The translations under genes and the position numbers were made by a program. The notes beneath the pieces are model-generated. The model made no database searches and was not told the origin of the DNA. It saw nothing but the letters and a program-made list of their open reading frames with translations. Positions 13,372-30,005 of a stretch of 64,000 bases of DNA are shown here, one piece after another. The stretch lies in the NCBI RefSeq assembly GCF_019649055.1, contig NW_026570225.1, positions 1,488,001 through 1,552,000 of the forward strand, in the 5' to 3' direction. Within the stretch, counting starts at the first letter, position 1. The number at the start of each line of letters is the position of its first letter. The DNA comes from Paramacrobiotus metropolitanus (taxonomy: Eukaryota; Tardigrada; Eutardigrada; Parachela; Macrobiotidae).

Positions 13372-14238
13372 ACGAATACAGGGTGCATTTACATGATTCG
13401 AAGAAGAACAACAAAATTAATAAAGAAGTTGAAGAAGTGACCTCAGTACAATTATACTCGTATGGTATATGTCAGATATCCATAGGCTTGTGGAATTACT
13501 ATGGAAAAAATCAAAAGGAGAAAATTCTAGCATGACCAACATGAACATCCTTTACAAGGTATCGCTTTGATTACCGCGAACGAAAGCGAAGTAGTTATGC
13601 ATCTGACACATCGCAATCTCGAAAATTTCAAATACTTCGAATGTGTTTTAAAACAGTAAAGATACTGGAAAACTGAATCAGCATGGTGAAAATCGTTGGA
13701 GGGATGGTTACAGAAAGTATTAATCGCAGACGCATTCCTGCAACGATATACCGGCCAAACTGGTTAATTAACCGCACATTACTCACATCAATTAAGCGTA
13801 AATTTTCCCATTCCACTATTCGGCATTAGAGATTGTAGCATACGTGGTCAATCAATCAGTGCGAGCAACTAGTAACTGTTATTCCACTGCAAGCAGCGTT
13901 ATCCATGGAATCACTTTTTAAAACATGGGACATGAAACCGGGCAAAACTCCTATTACAGAAAAGTCACATGGTACTCGTACACAAACAATTTAGAAGCTG
14001 ATCTATTCACCATAAAAGCTAATAGTACTCAAAAAATACCGGCACTTGAAAATCCTCACATCTTGACCAACCCATCATCAGAATACAAAAAAAATATTTA
14101 ATGTACAAAGCATGCTTTGAGCAGAAAGGAAGAAAAGGTCCTCTGTAAACCGGCGCAGATCACCAGCTCCTAAAGCAGCAAATATCACTCTGCAACATGC
14201 AAAAAACATCCGGGATTCATCATCACATCTCCACAGGG
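13372..14238. other. Spacer and probable 3' flank of the PPP1R16-type gene
   Basis: AT-rich sequence between the foldback element and the stop codon at 14239. I see no gene. The part next to 14239 is expected to be the 3' UTR of the minus-strand phosphatase subunit gene. Confidence 0.4.
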
Positions 14239-17718
<3,480 letters not shown>

Positions 17719-20700
17719 TCTTGTTTTGGTGTCCACGGGTGATGTGATACTAGACTGATGTCGTCATTACCGTCTATAAAGTGAAGCGGTCACTTCTCAA
17801 GAACAACAGCCTATCAAGGCTAAAACAAGCTCTGTCCATTAAGGTTGCAGCTAAAATAAATAGTCACGTAATTAGGTGCGATAATAGTAGCCGTTAGATA
17901 TCCTAAATAAATACAAGGTACCAAGAGAACGCGTACCAATAAAGCGAATTCAAAAACTGATATTTTCCCACAAAAATTTGTATTATCGGCAAAGTCGCAA
18001 AACGATTCTACAAGATCATCTGCACTACAAAACAAAATTGCCGCAGAGCATTCGTCAAGACGCACTGAGAACGAAACAAAACAGCCTGGTAGACAAATTA
18101 TTGCTTATGATACAATCATAAAACCATGCGAGTTTGTCAGGGACGAGAAGCATTTTCAGAAATATGCACATCAAACCTCGACAGGCGAAAAATTCCCGAA
18201 AAAGCTCAAACACGCAACCGCGACACGAACATACGCCATACACGAGTGAATAAACGCCGCAAAGCGCAACTCTCAAAGGTTATCGCCAGGCAAAGTGTGC
18301 AATGTGTAAATGCCAATAGAGCCCGCCCAGCCGCTCCAAACAGATGAGCAATTTACCCTGACCGTTAATATTTGTCTGGGGAAAATGTCAACATGACAAA
18401 ATTAAAACGTACTGACACCACTGTGGTACATCCACTTGTCCCTCTTCAATAATCCTTTTGTCGAATCGCAGCACAAGGTATAAAAAATTCCCTCTCATCA
18501 AAAAACCAAAATAGCACTGTCGGTCGTCTCGAATTCAAAACCGCAACGGAGAAAGGATTTTCTTTCAACGTTTATAAAAAATGAAAGTGTTCAAATAAAC
18601 TGTTTGACTAGGCTTATTCTAGTTGACAAACCGGTTGTGAAGGGAAATGCTGGCTCAGCGCTTTTTATGCGAAATCATGCCCTATACACATGCCGGGTGG
18701 CTGTCTAAACAGACCTGGTTTCCGGGGACGGAAATTCCGTCACAATGAGAAAATCGTCAAAAATAAAGCTTTAAAAAACCTAATGGAATGGAAAAATTTG
18801 CAATATTAAAAATACCGGGCGTGCACGCCGGCTAGCCCATGGATTCTCGCACTATAACCGAACTTGTCAATGCGTGAGAACGGAAGACAGCGGATTATTT
18901 TTAAGCTCTCACTAACAGCGAATGGGCATCATCAATTTGTCAAGTATAAGCTAATAAAACGTTCAAAATCAACATGAACAGATTTGTTCTTTCCGTTTCG
19001 CGAGATGGTACGATTATCGGCCACTGTAACCGAGTTTGGCAATCGAGAAATTACAATGCGGCCAACAAAAAAAGAAACCAGCACTTCCGTAAAAAGAGCG
19101 ATTAGGTAAATGTCTAAATACGACATATTTCGACCGTAATAAATATTAAATGCCGCAATCACGGGTTCTACTACTTGCACACTGAAAATATGTTTCTGAC
19201 ACCCTTAAAAAATTATCCGACTATTAACGATATCAATACAAGTAGTATCCAAACCGAGCACGAAAACGGCACTTCAGTGTTTTAGTGAACTGACCATGAA
19301 GTGTACTAACAAGGAAAGGTGAAGTAAAACTCACTGGCTACAGCGCACACTGAAAATGTATTTTGTCATCGGTGGCCAGCTAACTTTCCGTAGGTATTCG
19401 TTGGTGATAGTATACTTCTAATTACATATTCCATAATCTGTCCGAAACCAATAGTATATTAAAAGTTTACGAAAACTTGCACCTGATTAAGCAAAGCAAA
19501 AGCGCAAAAAACTGAAACAATGTTAGGTCATCTTTCAAAATTCATCGCTCGCTCCAAATAACAATCTGCAATAATTGCAGTCAATCCACTTTCAGCAGGT
19601 CTGACAATCTAATATCGATAAATGTGGTAAATGTCCTCGCATTTGATACTCTCCACGAAAGATCAACTCTTTATAATGGAAAGTCACCTATCTCGTGGTC
19701 CATCGCATTTTTCAGTGTTGAGTTAAACTATCCGCGAACAACGACTCCTTTTCCAGACCGTCATCAGCTCGAAACAAGGTCACTGACATGCAAGCGACAA
19801 ATTAATAAAACACCCATTATCAACAAAAGAAAAAAAACGACCAACGTAATTAGCCTTAAGAATCAATAACAACCAGCACTGACGATGAGTTATCAAGTTC
19901 ACACGATAATCACTGCCAAAGAAAACCAGCCTCTAGCGTTAGCCTACACCTGCACGATCCTTAGTGCTAATCAATAAATCTATAAAACACGCAGAAATTT
20001 GCCTATCTATTTCCAGTTTCCAACTAAACAATATAACACATCGTTTTTAAATTACAAAGGGCGCAAATTATCCATAATATGATATTTCCCGCTGAAAGCT
20101 TCATATATTATCTGCAAAAAACCTACACAGAACTGATTTTCCAGCTTTACAAACGTAAAAATATAGTGTCCATAACCCCGTCAGTCACATTTTTAATCGA
20201 CTGCCAAATCAATAACAGAAAACTGTAATGTCTGATACTGAAAAAAATAAAGATGCAACAAGCATTAAAATTCCATTAATAACATTATTATAACAACCAC
20301 CATTGATTTCACTGTACTGTTGTAAATTAGGTACTGTAAGTAAAAGCATAGAGAATTGTAGCAAGTGAAAAGAACCTGGGAATGGGAATTCACTATAACA
20401 ATTACATCGGAATTCGGAATACCTTGCATATTACGAAATCGACATAAATATCATTTTATTGCCATCAGTACAACTGGATCTGTTTTACATACAGTAAAAA
20501 ATTTGCAATATTTCGTAACAGTACTCGAAGTCGGATCATCGGAGAAGTGGCCAAGCGGGTGACATGAATATTTAATTAGTACCTTTGCGACTCAATAGCT
20601 TCTTCTGTAGTATGCTACAGCAGTTGCGTTGGCTTTCACAGCGGCTTTCCAACGCATAACACACACCAACTGGTCCACTTCCGTCACCTAAATAATGAAA

Positions 20701-21922
20701 CCATGGATGAGCGATTGATCACCGAGCAGCAGTGCGAAACAAACTGGTTCGTCGTTATTCACAACAACACTAACTGCTACTTGGTGATTTCTGCTTGTTC
20801 AGCATGCAGCGAGTTTTTACACAATTTGGATTCAGAACCAAAATACCCATAGTCCAAAAGCAGTGTAAACAGTAAACAACCACCAATTACGAAAACTAAA
20901 GCCCCATCTAAAGGGATTTAGAGTTCACAGGGCAAAGGCAGAAGTCTTCTGGCATGTCTTGCTGTTCCACATACCAACGAACGATGTTATCCGATTTCAA
21001 CCGCTGTTATCGCCAGAATGGGTAAATATCAACGTGGTACTGTTCATGAATAATCAAAATATCAACACACTACATTTCGAAGCCCGCGGCCGAAGGTGCT
21101 GTAAAACCCAGCAAACTTTATCGAGGAGAGAATGATCGACCTGTGCAATGCAGTCAAATGAAGAGCACTAACACGCGTTAAAACAGTCACGACTCACAAC
21201 CATTTGATGGCCACAGGTAAGTACATACAGTATTTGCTTTACACTGCAACGTACTACGCCATATGCGTACGCTGTAATACGCGCGCGCAGGTAAACCTGG
21301 CTCGACGGTAAATCATTTAGCCAGCAGCTCACGCAAAGGCATCCGCCCTCGGCGGGAGATTTCAGCTCCAGGCATAAATATGTACAGTACCTCCAGGCTC
21401 CAAAGTCCATATTACCTCCAAACTTCCAAAGTTTGAAGTTTCAGACTGTACTCGTAGTGACTGTAATGATGTGATCTAATGCACTACAAAGTAAATATTA
21501 AAAACAAAGTTTAAAATATTTTCATGTTGTGGGAAATCCAAATCTAGGAAACGTATGCTGGGCTGCCGAAGCTCTTGTGCTGCTGTTTAAATTACTACTC
21601 TAGTGTAATGCATTTTCTTAAGGATCCCCTATCTCATATCACATCAGATATGCATAGTGCGTGATTTAACCGTTTAAACATTTCCTTGATTTGGAACCAG
21701 ACACGGCAGACGATATTTTACTTTGTATTCCTTGAATCATTGGTGACGGTTTCCGTTTGCTGCCCAACGTCACACAGCCCACAGGTACCGTCAAAGTGGG
21801 ATTTTAGAATTACAATACCTATTACCACCCTCACCCTATTCCCCTTCCTCCGCTCAGCAGCACCCTTTCCCATATAGATGCTCACCGACTGACTGGCGAA
21901 CTGTGGCCGTAACATCACTAAC
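17719..21922. other. Intergenic region between divergent PPP1R16-type and FGFR1OP2-type genes
   Basis: About 4.2 kb upstream of both neighbouring start codons, so it should contain both promoters and any untranslated exons. Only short ORFs occur, none with a recognisable domain. A GTGGCCAAGCGGGTGA stretch near 20547 looks faintly like a tRNA D-arm, but the rest of a cloverleaf is missing. Confidence 0.4.
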
Positions 21923-22971
21923 ATGTCGCTGACATTAAGTGATGCGCTGAACACGGCCCGCAATCTGGTAGCTAGCATGCGCCAACGCGATGCTACAATG
22001 GAGTCTTCGCGTCGCAGTGCTCGTGCGAGTCTCCACCGACTGGAATCCGCGCTGGATGCCGACAGCCGAAAGCCTAACATGCCCGACAGCCATGGTATAG
22101 TGGAGCAAGAGCTGGTTGAGCCATTTCCCGATTTCATCATGAATAGTCCGGAACACCGTGAATTGTATGACAGTAATCGCGAATTGTATCATGTGGTGGC
22201 GGAACAACAGATCACGCTGCAGATGATCATGGAGAAATATCGCATGCAGATGATGGAACTGCCTTCCGCTACAAACTACATGATGATGCAGAAATTGTTG
22301 GAAAAATATGAAGACCAAACAGGTATGTTTTGAACGATCGAGAATAATAATTTTAGTACAAACGTGTACCGTACTAGGTGTATTCTTCCCAAATTGTTCT
22401 TCTTACAAATTGGCCCAGATAAAACTGCATTTGGTGGTTACGTGGAATAAATTTTTCAAGGATAGTACACTAAACCATAAGTCGCGTAGAGGCACAAGCA
22501 AACAGTTTTTTCATCATATGTGGAAGATGTACCGAAGCGGAAGGCCTGAGAATTTGATGATATTCCTGGACCAGGAATTTTTTATCTTCTGCAGGGATCT
22601 TCCTGCTTTGGGTTTTTGTTATTGTAATTGATTTATCACACCCAATAATGGAGAATTATGAAAACGGCTGAAGATTTTGTAATCGCATTCTGGGTTTTGC
22701 AGGAATTTTAATGCACGAGAAAGGTGTTGCACTGCAAGTGATGGGTGACGCTGTGTGGGAGGATGACGATGCCGACTTTGTACTCACTCAGCATTCCGCA
22801 CAGATGGTCACGGAAAATGAAACCCTCCGCATGCTGGTGCAGCACAGTTTGCGCACCAACGGGATTAGTGCTTTGAGCCTTGGAACGGAAAGTGGCGCTG
22901 CTCAAATTCCGCAATCGGATGATGGCACAGCTAATCAGAATGTGTCGCAGTCAGTCGGTGAAGAGTCTTGA
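21923..22971 (+). CDS. FGFR1OP2: FGFR1OP2/SIKE-family coiled-coil protein (STRIPAK component)
   Basis: Coiled-coil subunit of the striatin-interacting phosphatase and kinase (STRIPAK) complex, by family. Two exons, 21923-22322 and 22703-22971, join at a GGA glycine codon (AAACAG|GTATG donor, TTTTGCAG acceptor) to give 222 aa; human FGFR1OP2 is about 250 and SIKE1 about 207. The N-terminus (SLTLSDALNTARNLVASMR) matches the family's helical start. The core ENR/SNRELYHVVAEQQITLQMIMEKYRMQM block aligns with the family's LEEHQSALELIMSKYREQM region. The C-terminal helix ENETLRMLVQHSL matches the ENKGLREILQ motif. The acidic tail (GTANQNVSQSVGEES) is not conserved. I cannot tell whether it is the single ancestor-like member or a specific paralogue. 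LIPT1 follows on the same strand 580 bp downstream. Confidence 0.88.
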
Positions 22972-23550
22972 TGGGTTTGGATCGTTTCTTGGGTCAGCTA
23001 TTTTGCTCGGAAAATCTGGGCTGGAAGAAACTATGATGGGAACTGTGTTTTTAACATTACTAATCCGCGTTAAGTTGGTGAGATTTGCGTTAATACAGTT
23101 GGAATATGCGAGTCGTAAATATTAATATTACTTACTTGTATCGTAATACTTGTATCGCGTCATACCGACTCACATTCCAGCTTTCCGACTTGTTGCTTCT
23201 AGCTTTCTGTTGAATGTTTTATGCATCTTTTCTCAGTTACTCCATTATTTTGATGAAAAAATGTAAATAATTAACGAATCTAAATTAAATCTGTTTTTGA
23301 AGGTTTTGTCGTAAAATTGATAATGAATTACGCTTTAAGTTCACCAAGCTGCAAATGAGAAAGACAACTTTCTCAGGCTCTTAACAAGTTGCCTATTCTG
23401 GGCGAAATCATAACTGCACAATTTCGTTATCCATTTATCATTAGCGATAATTGTTTAGGCGGACAGTTTTACAAAACGTGTTGAAAACACTTAACACCGG
23501 TCGTTAGGGATGGTAAACAAATTGAGAACAAGGATGGTTTAAATTTTGTG
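22972..23550 (+). other. Spacer between FGFR1OP2-type and LIPT1 genes
   Basis: AT-rich, about 580 bp. It should hold the 3' UTR of the upstream gene and the promoter of LIPT1. A CCAG acceptor-like site at 23562-23565 precedes an alternative LIPT1 start, so a small leader exon supplying a mitochondrial targeting sequence could lie here. Confidence 0.35.
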
Positions 23551-24908
23551 ATGTGTAATTATCCAGGTTCTATGTCTAAACAATGGCGTGTTTTGATCTC
23601 TAAATCCCGGGATGTATACCTTAATCTGGCATGGGAAGATTGGCTGTATCGCAGGGAAAACTTTATTAACCAGAACATGTTGCTCCTATGGCGAAACGAT
23701 CCTTGTGTCGTGATTGGTCGTTATCAGAATCCTTGGAAAGAAGTGAACGTCTCATCCGCGAAGATGCTGGGTATCTCCATAGCGCGACGCTTTAGCGGGG
23801 GCGGCACTGTGTACCATGACCTGGGCAATGTGAATTTTACTTTTTTAACTGAAAGGAGTTTGTATAATCGACGGAAAAATTTGGAGTTTATTGTGGATCT
23901 GTTGAGGAAAGACTACAATGTGCCGGCGACGGTAAACAAGCGGGATGACATTGTGGTCAATAATTCCTTGAAAATTTCCGGTACGGCCGCCAAGCTTGGA
24001 CGCACCACAGCCTATCATCACTGCACGCTTTTGGTATCCGTTATTAAAGACCAGTTACATGCGGTGTTGTCTGCAAAAAATGTAAGCGATAATATTCTGC
24101 AGGCAGCGTTTCTTTATATATATTTGGAACGTTAGCATTCAACTCGTGGAACTAGTAGTACTTACTATTAATTGTACATCATGCAGACTGTCTTACTGAA
24201 TGTCGTACAATACTACTTAATTGTCGTACAATACTACTTAATCAAATTAAGCTAAAAGTGTCTTTCTTAGTTTATAAATTGTTAATCGTAAAATATTTCC
24301 CTTTTAATGCGTTTTTAAATTTCTCTTTTTAAGCATCCTTTCGATTTCAGAAAGGAATAAGAACAAACGCCACGGAAAGTCTTCCAAGTCCTACAGTCAA
24401 TTTAGCGGAAATTGTGGCCGGGATTGAGTGCGAAACTTTGATACACGGATATGCGAAAAGTTTTGCCGCGTTGAATGAGTCTTTTGTAGACAATGTGATG
24501 GTGAAGGAAGTCACTCCAACCAATGTTGAATATCCAGGTCTCTCCACAGTTGCCGACGATCTACGCAGCACGGATTTTGTATTCGGGAAAACCCCCAAAT
24601 TTAACATTGTCAGAGAGTACCTGCTACCCAACGAAGGAGCGGATGCGCTACGATTGTTATTCGATATTCTGGTGGATAAAGGTGTTGTACAAGGGGCAAA
24701 TATTGAGGGAAACCTGCATCCCAGTGTAATGTCGGCATTACGGTCCGTGTGCGCACAGCTCGACGGTATTGCTTATGACTCCCATCTGATGTGGTCAGTT
24801 TTTGAAAAAAGCATGTTATTATCGCCGTTTAACGAGCCTCCCGAAGGTCGAATAGAAATGGATTTTGCATTGAGATGCCTTTTGCGTACGGTGACCTGTC
24901 AAGAGTAA
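23551..24908 (+). CDS. LIPT1: Lipoyltransferase 1, mitochondrial
   Basis: Transfers the lipoyl group to E2 subunits of 2-oxoacid dehydrogenases in mitochondria (BPL/LPL fold). Two exons, 23551-24081 and 24351-24908, joined in phase 0, give about 362 aa (human about 373). Diagnostic motifs are VIGRYQNPWKEVN, the lipoyl-AMP-binding RRFSGGGTVYHDLGNVNFTF, the catalytic-lysine segment LKISGTAAKLGRTTAYHHCT and KGIRTNATESLPS at the splice junction. A C-terminal accessory domain starts near IYGKTP-like FGKTPKFN. The first ATG is 23551; Met 23575 (MSKQWRVLIS) is an alternative. Neither gives a strong mitochondrial presequence, so a missed 5' exon or the acceptor at 23565 should be considered. The intron contains a 21-bp direct duplication. 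Confidence 0.95.
24201..24242. repeat. Exact 2 x 21-bp tandem duplication in the LIPT1 intron
   Basis: The unit TGTCGTACAATACTACTTAA plus T occurs twice back to back, at 24201-24221 and 24222-24242, with no mismatch. This points to a recent slippage-type duplication. It lies well inside the intron and should not affect splicing. Confidence 0.9.
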
Positions 24909-25348
24909 AGACGTATTTAACTTTCTAAACTTCATAACATTTTGCAGCCTTGCATTTTCGTCGCATATGCGGTACATATATAAATGTTTTCGCTGAGCGA
25001 CCAGGCAAAATCCACACGTTTCTTTGTCATGTTGCGCTTGTCCTTTTCGGGGCATGCATGCACAGTGCGCTGAACAGAAAAAAATCACAAAGTATCGAAA
25101 ATACCGAAGACACGATTAATCCTCACATTATCTCGAGGTCACAACTCCAATTTCAACCAGTGTTCTAGTACAGATACTAACCAGTAACAATAACTACGGC
25201 CTACTGGCAATATTTATTAATAATTAATAGTAACGTATCAATTCTGCTATATTTATATTTTTTTCGTACGAAGAATGTACAGAAATGGTAGATTTGTTTA
25301 TAATTTAGTATGCATTTCTTTCAACATCTTCAGAAACCATAATTTATT

Positions 25349-25902
25349 ATGGAGCATCTACCAAGTGTGGTTTGCAAGCTGGCGAAAGGAAGGCACAGTG
25401 TCCACGCCGTCTTGAACGAAGCAATCAAGCGGGCGTTGAGTTCGGCCTTCGTCACTCGAGCCGGTGGGCTTAGACAGAGGCGATGGAAAGCAAACCGACG
25501 GAGTGACTGCTTTCCCATGGAAAATGGAAAGCCGCTAGTGTGGGATGTTACCGTTGCAGACACGTTTGCCCAAGCGTACATCGCCCAGACGTCCAGGATG
25601 TTGGGGAGTGCAGCGGAAATACGAGAAAACCGGAAGTCAGTAAAGTATAGCAGGTTGGCAGACCGTTCATTGTTCAACCGCTGGCGTTCGAAACGAGGGG
25701 AACATTTGGACCGCTGACGAAGAAATTCTTCAAAGATCTGTCGAGAAAGATCACCGACTGTACAGGCAACCCTCGCTCAGGGGAGTTTTTGCGCCAGAGA
25801 ATTGGTGTCGAGATTAAGCGAGGAAACGCCGTTTCCGTTCTCCGTACATTCAGCGACATGGTTGTGAAAGAGAAAGAAGATTGTATTTTGCCTTCGAACT
25901 AG
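25349..25902 (+). pseudogene. Decayed mobile-element protein fragment, frameshifted (possible restriction-like nuclease fold)
   Basis: The open frame 25349-25717 encodes GRHSVHAVLNEAIKRALSSA, then MENGKPLVWDVTVADTFA and a TSRMLGSAAEIRENRKSVKY segment. I recognise this pattern from repeat-associated proteins common in aquatic invertebrate genomes: a histidine helix, then GKPLVWDVTV..DT, then a GSAAE..K..KY block. The homology breaks near 25685-25690 and resumes in another frame (GNPRSGEFLRQRIGVEIKRG, then GNAVSVLRTF) up to a stop at 25902, so a frameshift disrupts it. The acidic strand WDVTV..D suggests a PD-(D/E)XK-like nuclease, but that is inference. It is probably the remnant of a retroelement-associated ORF. 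Confidence 0.6.
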
Positions 25903-28900
25903 CTGAACGGGAATGAGGTCATGTTTTTTTGTTCTTGTTACTTGTTCAAGCGGCATTCAGATCAAACTTTCTCGGTGATTAGGCCAGCCCATGGTGTCCG
26001 AGACTGTCTGCGGTATTGCCGCACCGACAGACATGAACTGCTTCCATTGAGATCGGTGCTATTCGACGAGTACGGTATTCGTATGATAGCTTTATCAGCA
26101 TACGAAAAGTGGTTTCCATAGTGCACGCAATGGGGGAGCAATGCACTCGACTCCCTTTTTGAAAAAATTCCGATTTTTTTCATTCATTTTTGAGCAATTT
26201 CATTGAAAAACTTTTTGCTGCATGACAGGCCGCAACAAAACAGGTCAATATTGCTCTCATAGAAGCAAGTTTGATTCAGATCCGTTTTTGCAGCGTTGGT
26301 GAGAAATTCATTTTTGAAAATGCTGCTGGAGGATTTCACGAAAATTAAATGTGCGGTTCTCCAGCTCTCCAGTTTCTGGACCGAACGCGGTGACCAGAAT
26401 ATCGTATCTGTTTACAGTAAAAAAACAAGAAGCAATTATATCCTCTACCTGAAATACCAAAGTAACAGATTGTAATCTACTAAGCGGAACAAGAGCAATT
26501 TTTAGTTTGCTAATGGGGCCCTATTAATAATGTTTACGTGAAACCACAAATCTGTGTGTTTCGGGTGAGCGAATCATAAAAAACGGCATGTGATATGTAC
26601 ACAAGAGTGCATGTCGATTCATTCAAATCACTTTCGCGCCGACTGATAACGTCTGGGCAGTTACGTTTTTATCTGGTGCAGCACGAAAGCTGTCGTGATA
26701 GAACATATTTCTTTCGGAAAACACACAAACCGATTTCAGCTGACGAACATTTGCCGGCAATTGAGCTTTCACATTGCCACTGTCCAAACCATTATGTGCT
26801 GTTTCGTTATTTTATTTATGCTTGTACAGAAGCAAAAATGCTCAAGTTCATACACCTTTATTGTAAAAAAAAATTTAAATTACCCTTGCACGTGCACGTG
26901 GCATGAGCGTACAATACAACGATGATTAAGCTATACGTTAATTAATGCATATGCATAAGAGTCTGCTATACACTTTACGTCTGCAAATCGCCCCTCTGCA
27001 CTAATTAGAATGCATGGCGCTGAACTGTTTATTAAGGATGAATTGTTAAAGACCGAACACAAAACAGTAAACAGTAAGCTGCAATGTTGCTCATGGGGCG
27101 TTGTGACTTTTATTATAATCATTACAGCGATTAACTTAATACTTTTCGAAAAGCATTGGCTGCAGAGTTTTTCTTTCTTAATATGGAAAGGTCATGTATT
27201 AATTAATTAATGCATATGCTGCTGATATTCGTATAAAGCCATGCAGTAATTGAGAGTCCATTTTGTACGTAGGTGCGGTGTATACTCTATTGTACGTTGC
27301 GACCGTGTACCTTGAAAATTAGGCGTTTATCATTACTGAATATTTAAGTTTCTTTACCTAATAATAACTGACTACAAAATCCGTTCTACTTGTTTTTCGT
27401 ATTCCGGACAATCTAAAAATATCAATTTACGTACTGGACAAAGCATTTTCCATGTTGTTCCACTTGATAAATAATTATCAAAAACTGAATATGTAATAAT
27501 TATTATTTTATACAAGCTTGTTTACGAGAATAATAAAACCACTTATCACGCTTTCAAATGTGGAACATTAAAGGAATGTCGTATCTGTGGTGTCCGGTTC
27601 GCAAATCATATTGTCAAAGTGTCCGGAATGCGAAAAACATCGATTAACTACAGAGTACGTACACTGAGTACACTGTAATTATGAATTAAACGCAAATTTC
27701 ATGACTTTTGTTCCTAGCATCAAGCATGCTAGCCAGAACCGCAACGATCATAACGGCTGTTTCACTATATTTTCCCGTAGCAGTGGCAGCACAAAAAACT
27801 AATCGTAAAACCATCACTTATCCCTAATTAAATTATTAACCTTTGAAAAGTGCTGCGCACAATATTTGCTTTTTGACATGCACCGTTTAAAAGACGGCAT
27901 AATTATCGCAAGCGCGCACGTACGCGTAAGTAGTATTGATGCGAAAAAAGCATCTTATCAGTAATTCACACAGAGTCGCGCCGTAACGGCTGCGGATTCC
28001 ATGCGCTGCTATTGCGCGCGGCTAAACTTGTCAATGGTATCCTAAGTCAAACTTGACTTTTCAGTTTTCAGTCGAACGCATTCAACACCGCATTGCACCA
28101 TATAAAATATTTTGTTTATCCGCTGCTATATATTCAAAATTTAACTATCCGGCAGCGAACGATTAATATGAGCTAATGTATTAGCAAATTCGCAACATTC
28201 TCAAAGACCTTCAGTCAAAGATATTGACATCGTTTCAACCGTTTTTTCTGGGCAGTGGTAGCCGCAGTGCAGCTGTATCGCTAAGCTTTAACTTTTGATC
28301 GTCGATAATGTGCAATGCACTTTTATTGCCTAATTGCATCAAATTCCAAGTGCACACACCTGTAATGCTATCAAGTAAGGTTGTGCTGGATGCCGATGGT
28401 TTGTTACCGGCCTAACGCACAGAAAACTGGGAGTTTGTTAAGTTTCCTAGGGAGTATTCCGAAATTAAATCAGCTGTATATTACAGTATGTTAATTATGC
28501 ACGTACACGTCGTTACCGTTTTATCAATCGCGAACTAGTAATTCGTTCAGACACAAGTAGGGAACAATCACACCTGCACTCAAATCGTCATTAAAAACTT
28601 TGACTTACCACAAAACAAATGCAAAAAATTCATAATTAGTGATACACATACTTAGAAGACAGTCCCAACAGTTTCTGTGCGACCAGATTTATGTAAATTC
28701 TACCGGTATACTTCATGTCCGACTTCGACAAAATTTGTATCGTTGCAAAATTTGTCTTTTTCCGCCAAAAAAGTGCTGATTTAAGGGGTACTGCGACCCA
28801 CGCGAACTACGAGTGACTACACATGTGGATACAAGTACCAAAATAAATATCAATCACCTGTCTACTTTTAATGGGGTGGGGAAGTTAACATTTTCGATTC

Positions 28901-29619
28901 TAGGACACCGTCCGTCCATTTTACCTGTTTTATTAAAATAATTCACAAAAAAGTTAAACCTGTGTTTACGTTTATTAGGGATTAAGCAGTTCTATGTTTT
29001 AAACATTGCTCTTTCGAGAGAAACTAGTGTCAAGTCAACGTTTATTTTCTGTGTTTTTTTCTCTATACAAGTTGTTGTAGACTTGTAGACAAAACTGATC
29101 GAAACGGTTTTTGGCAGTTTTTAATTCTTTGCTGACCAGTGGTAAATTTTTTGACCACCTGTCATCCTGTTATATATAAAAGCACTTTGTGCTATTTTAC
29201 GAAGTTATTTTTTTACGTAATTCATGTGCGCCTAATTATTACAAAATTAAACGCTTTTATGATGTAGACTATCCAATGTGAGCATTGTCGTTGTAAAACA
29301 CCCCAGTCACCATCGGTGACCTATGGATTATGGTCACAAAGTGCCGGTATGTAGCAGACCTGGTCAGTTACGCAAAATGCGCCCACCGTTACAGTTTAGA
29401 GCTACAGAGGAAGCGTGGGATTACATATTATGTGATGTGCAGTGTAGTAGTTTATTTAATTCATCTGTTTTTATTTAATTTATCTGTTTTTTTATTTTAG
29501 TGAAATGTATAGTAGACCTTATTATCATACCCTAGACTTATTACTATAAAATCCTTATATATCTGTAAGATAAAACTGATGTACAGATAACTTAGAAGTA
29601 CCCAACTATATACTGTATT
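25903..29619. other. AT-rich gene desert
   Basis: About 3.7 kb without a supportable coding exon; all open frames are short and lack family signatures. The only structure seen is a pair of 17-bp direct repeats at 26938 and 27203. It probably contains decayed transposon sequence. Confidence 0.5.
26938..27219. repeat. 17-bp direct repeats TTAATTAATGCATATGC bounding about 250 bp
   Basis: Identical 17-mers at 26938-26954 and 27203-27219. They are AT-rich and contain TTAA, so they could be target-site or end remnants of an old insertion or a chance match. No inverted termini were found. Confidence 0.4.
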
Positions 29620-30005
29620 AGTAAAACTTTCAAAAACCTGAAGATTGGTTTTTGAAAAAGTCGCTGTTATCATTTATTAGTAAAACTTAAAATCAATATC
29701 TGAGAAATCAGTTTAAAAATTATACATGATTAGATTCAGTTATTAAAACTTAATAAAAACTTAAAAACCTTAAAACCGATTTTTGAAAAATCACTGTCAA
29801 AACTGTATGTCATTACAACTGTTTAAAACCTTAAAACCACTATCTAAAAAATTAGTGTCAAAACTATAATATGTTATTAGTTCTATCAATAAACTGTTAA
29901 AACCGATTTTCGAAAAATCTGTGTCAAAAGTCAAGACTATATAATTATTATAATTTTATTTATAAGAACTGTCAAAACCCTCAAATTAATTTTTGAAAAA
30001 TAACT
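29620..30005. repeat. Degenerate tandem repeat built on AAAACC...TTTTTGAAAAAT...TGTCAAAAC
   Basis: Five or six diverged units, spaced about 70-140 bp, share an AAAACC element, an ATTTTTGAAAAAT near-palindrome and a following TGTCAAAAC. Examples start near 29625, 29765, 29825, 29890 and 29965. The units are too diverged for recent expansion. There is no ORF, so this looks like an old satellite or minisatellite in the gene desert. Confidence 0.6.

Noticed and set aside
12564-13535. Several ORFs of 60-125 codons on both strands
   Set aside because: They lie inside or at the edges of the foldback element, and similar frames recur in copy 2 because of the palindrome; they are not genes.
20535-20620. 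tRNA-Ser/Leu-like D-arm (GTGGCCAAGCGGG)
   Set aside because: No acceptor stem, anticodon stem or TpsiC loop could be paired at the required spacing.
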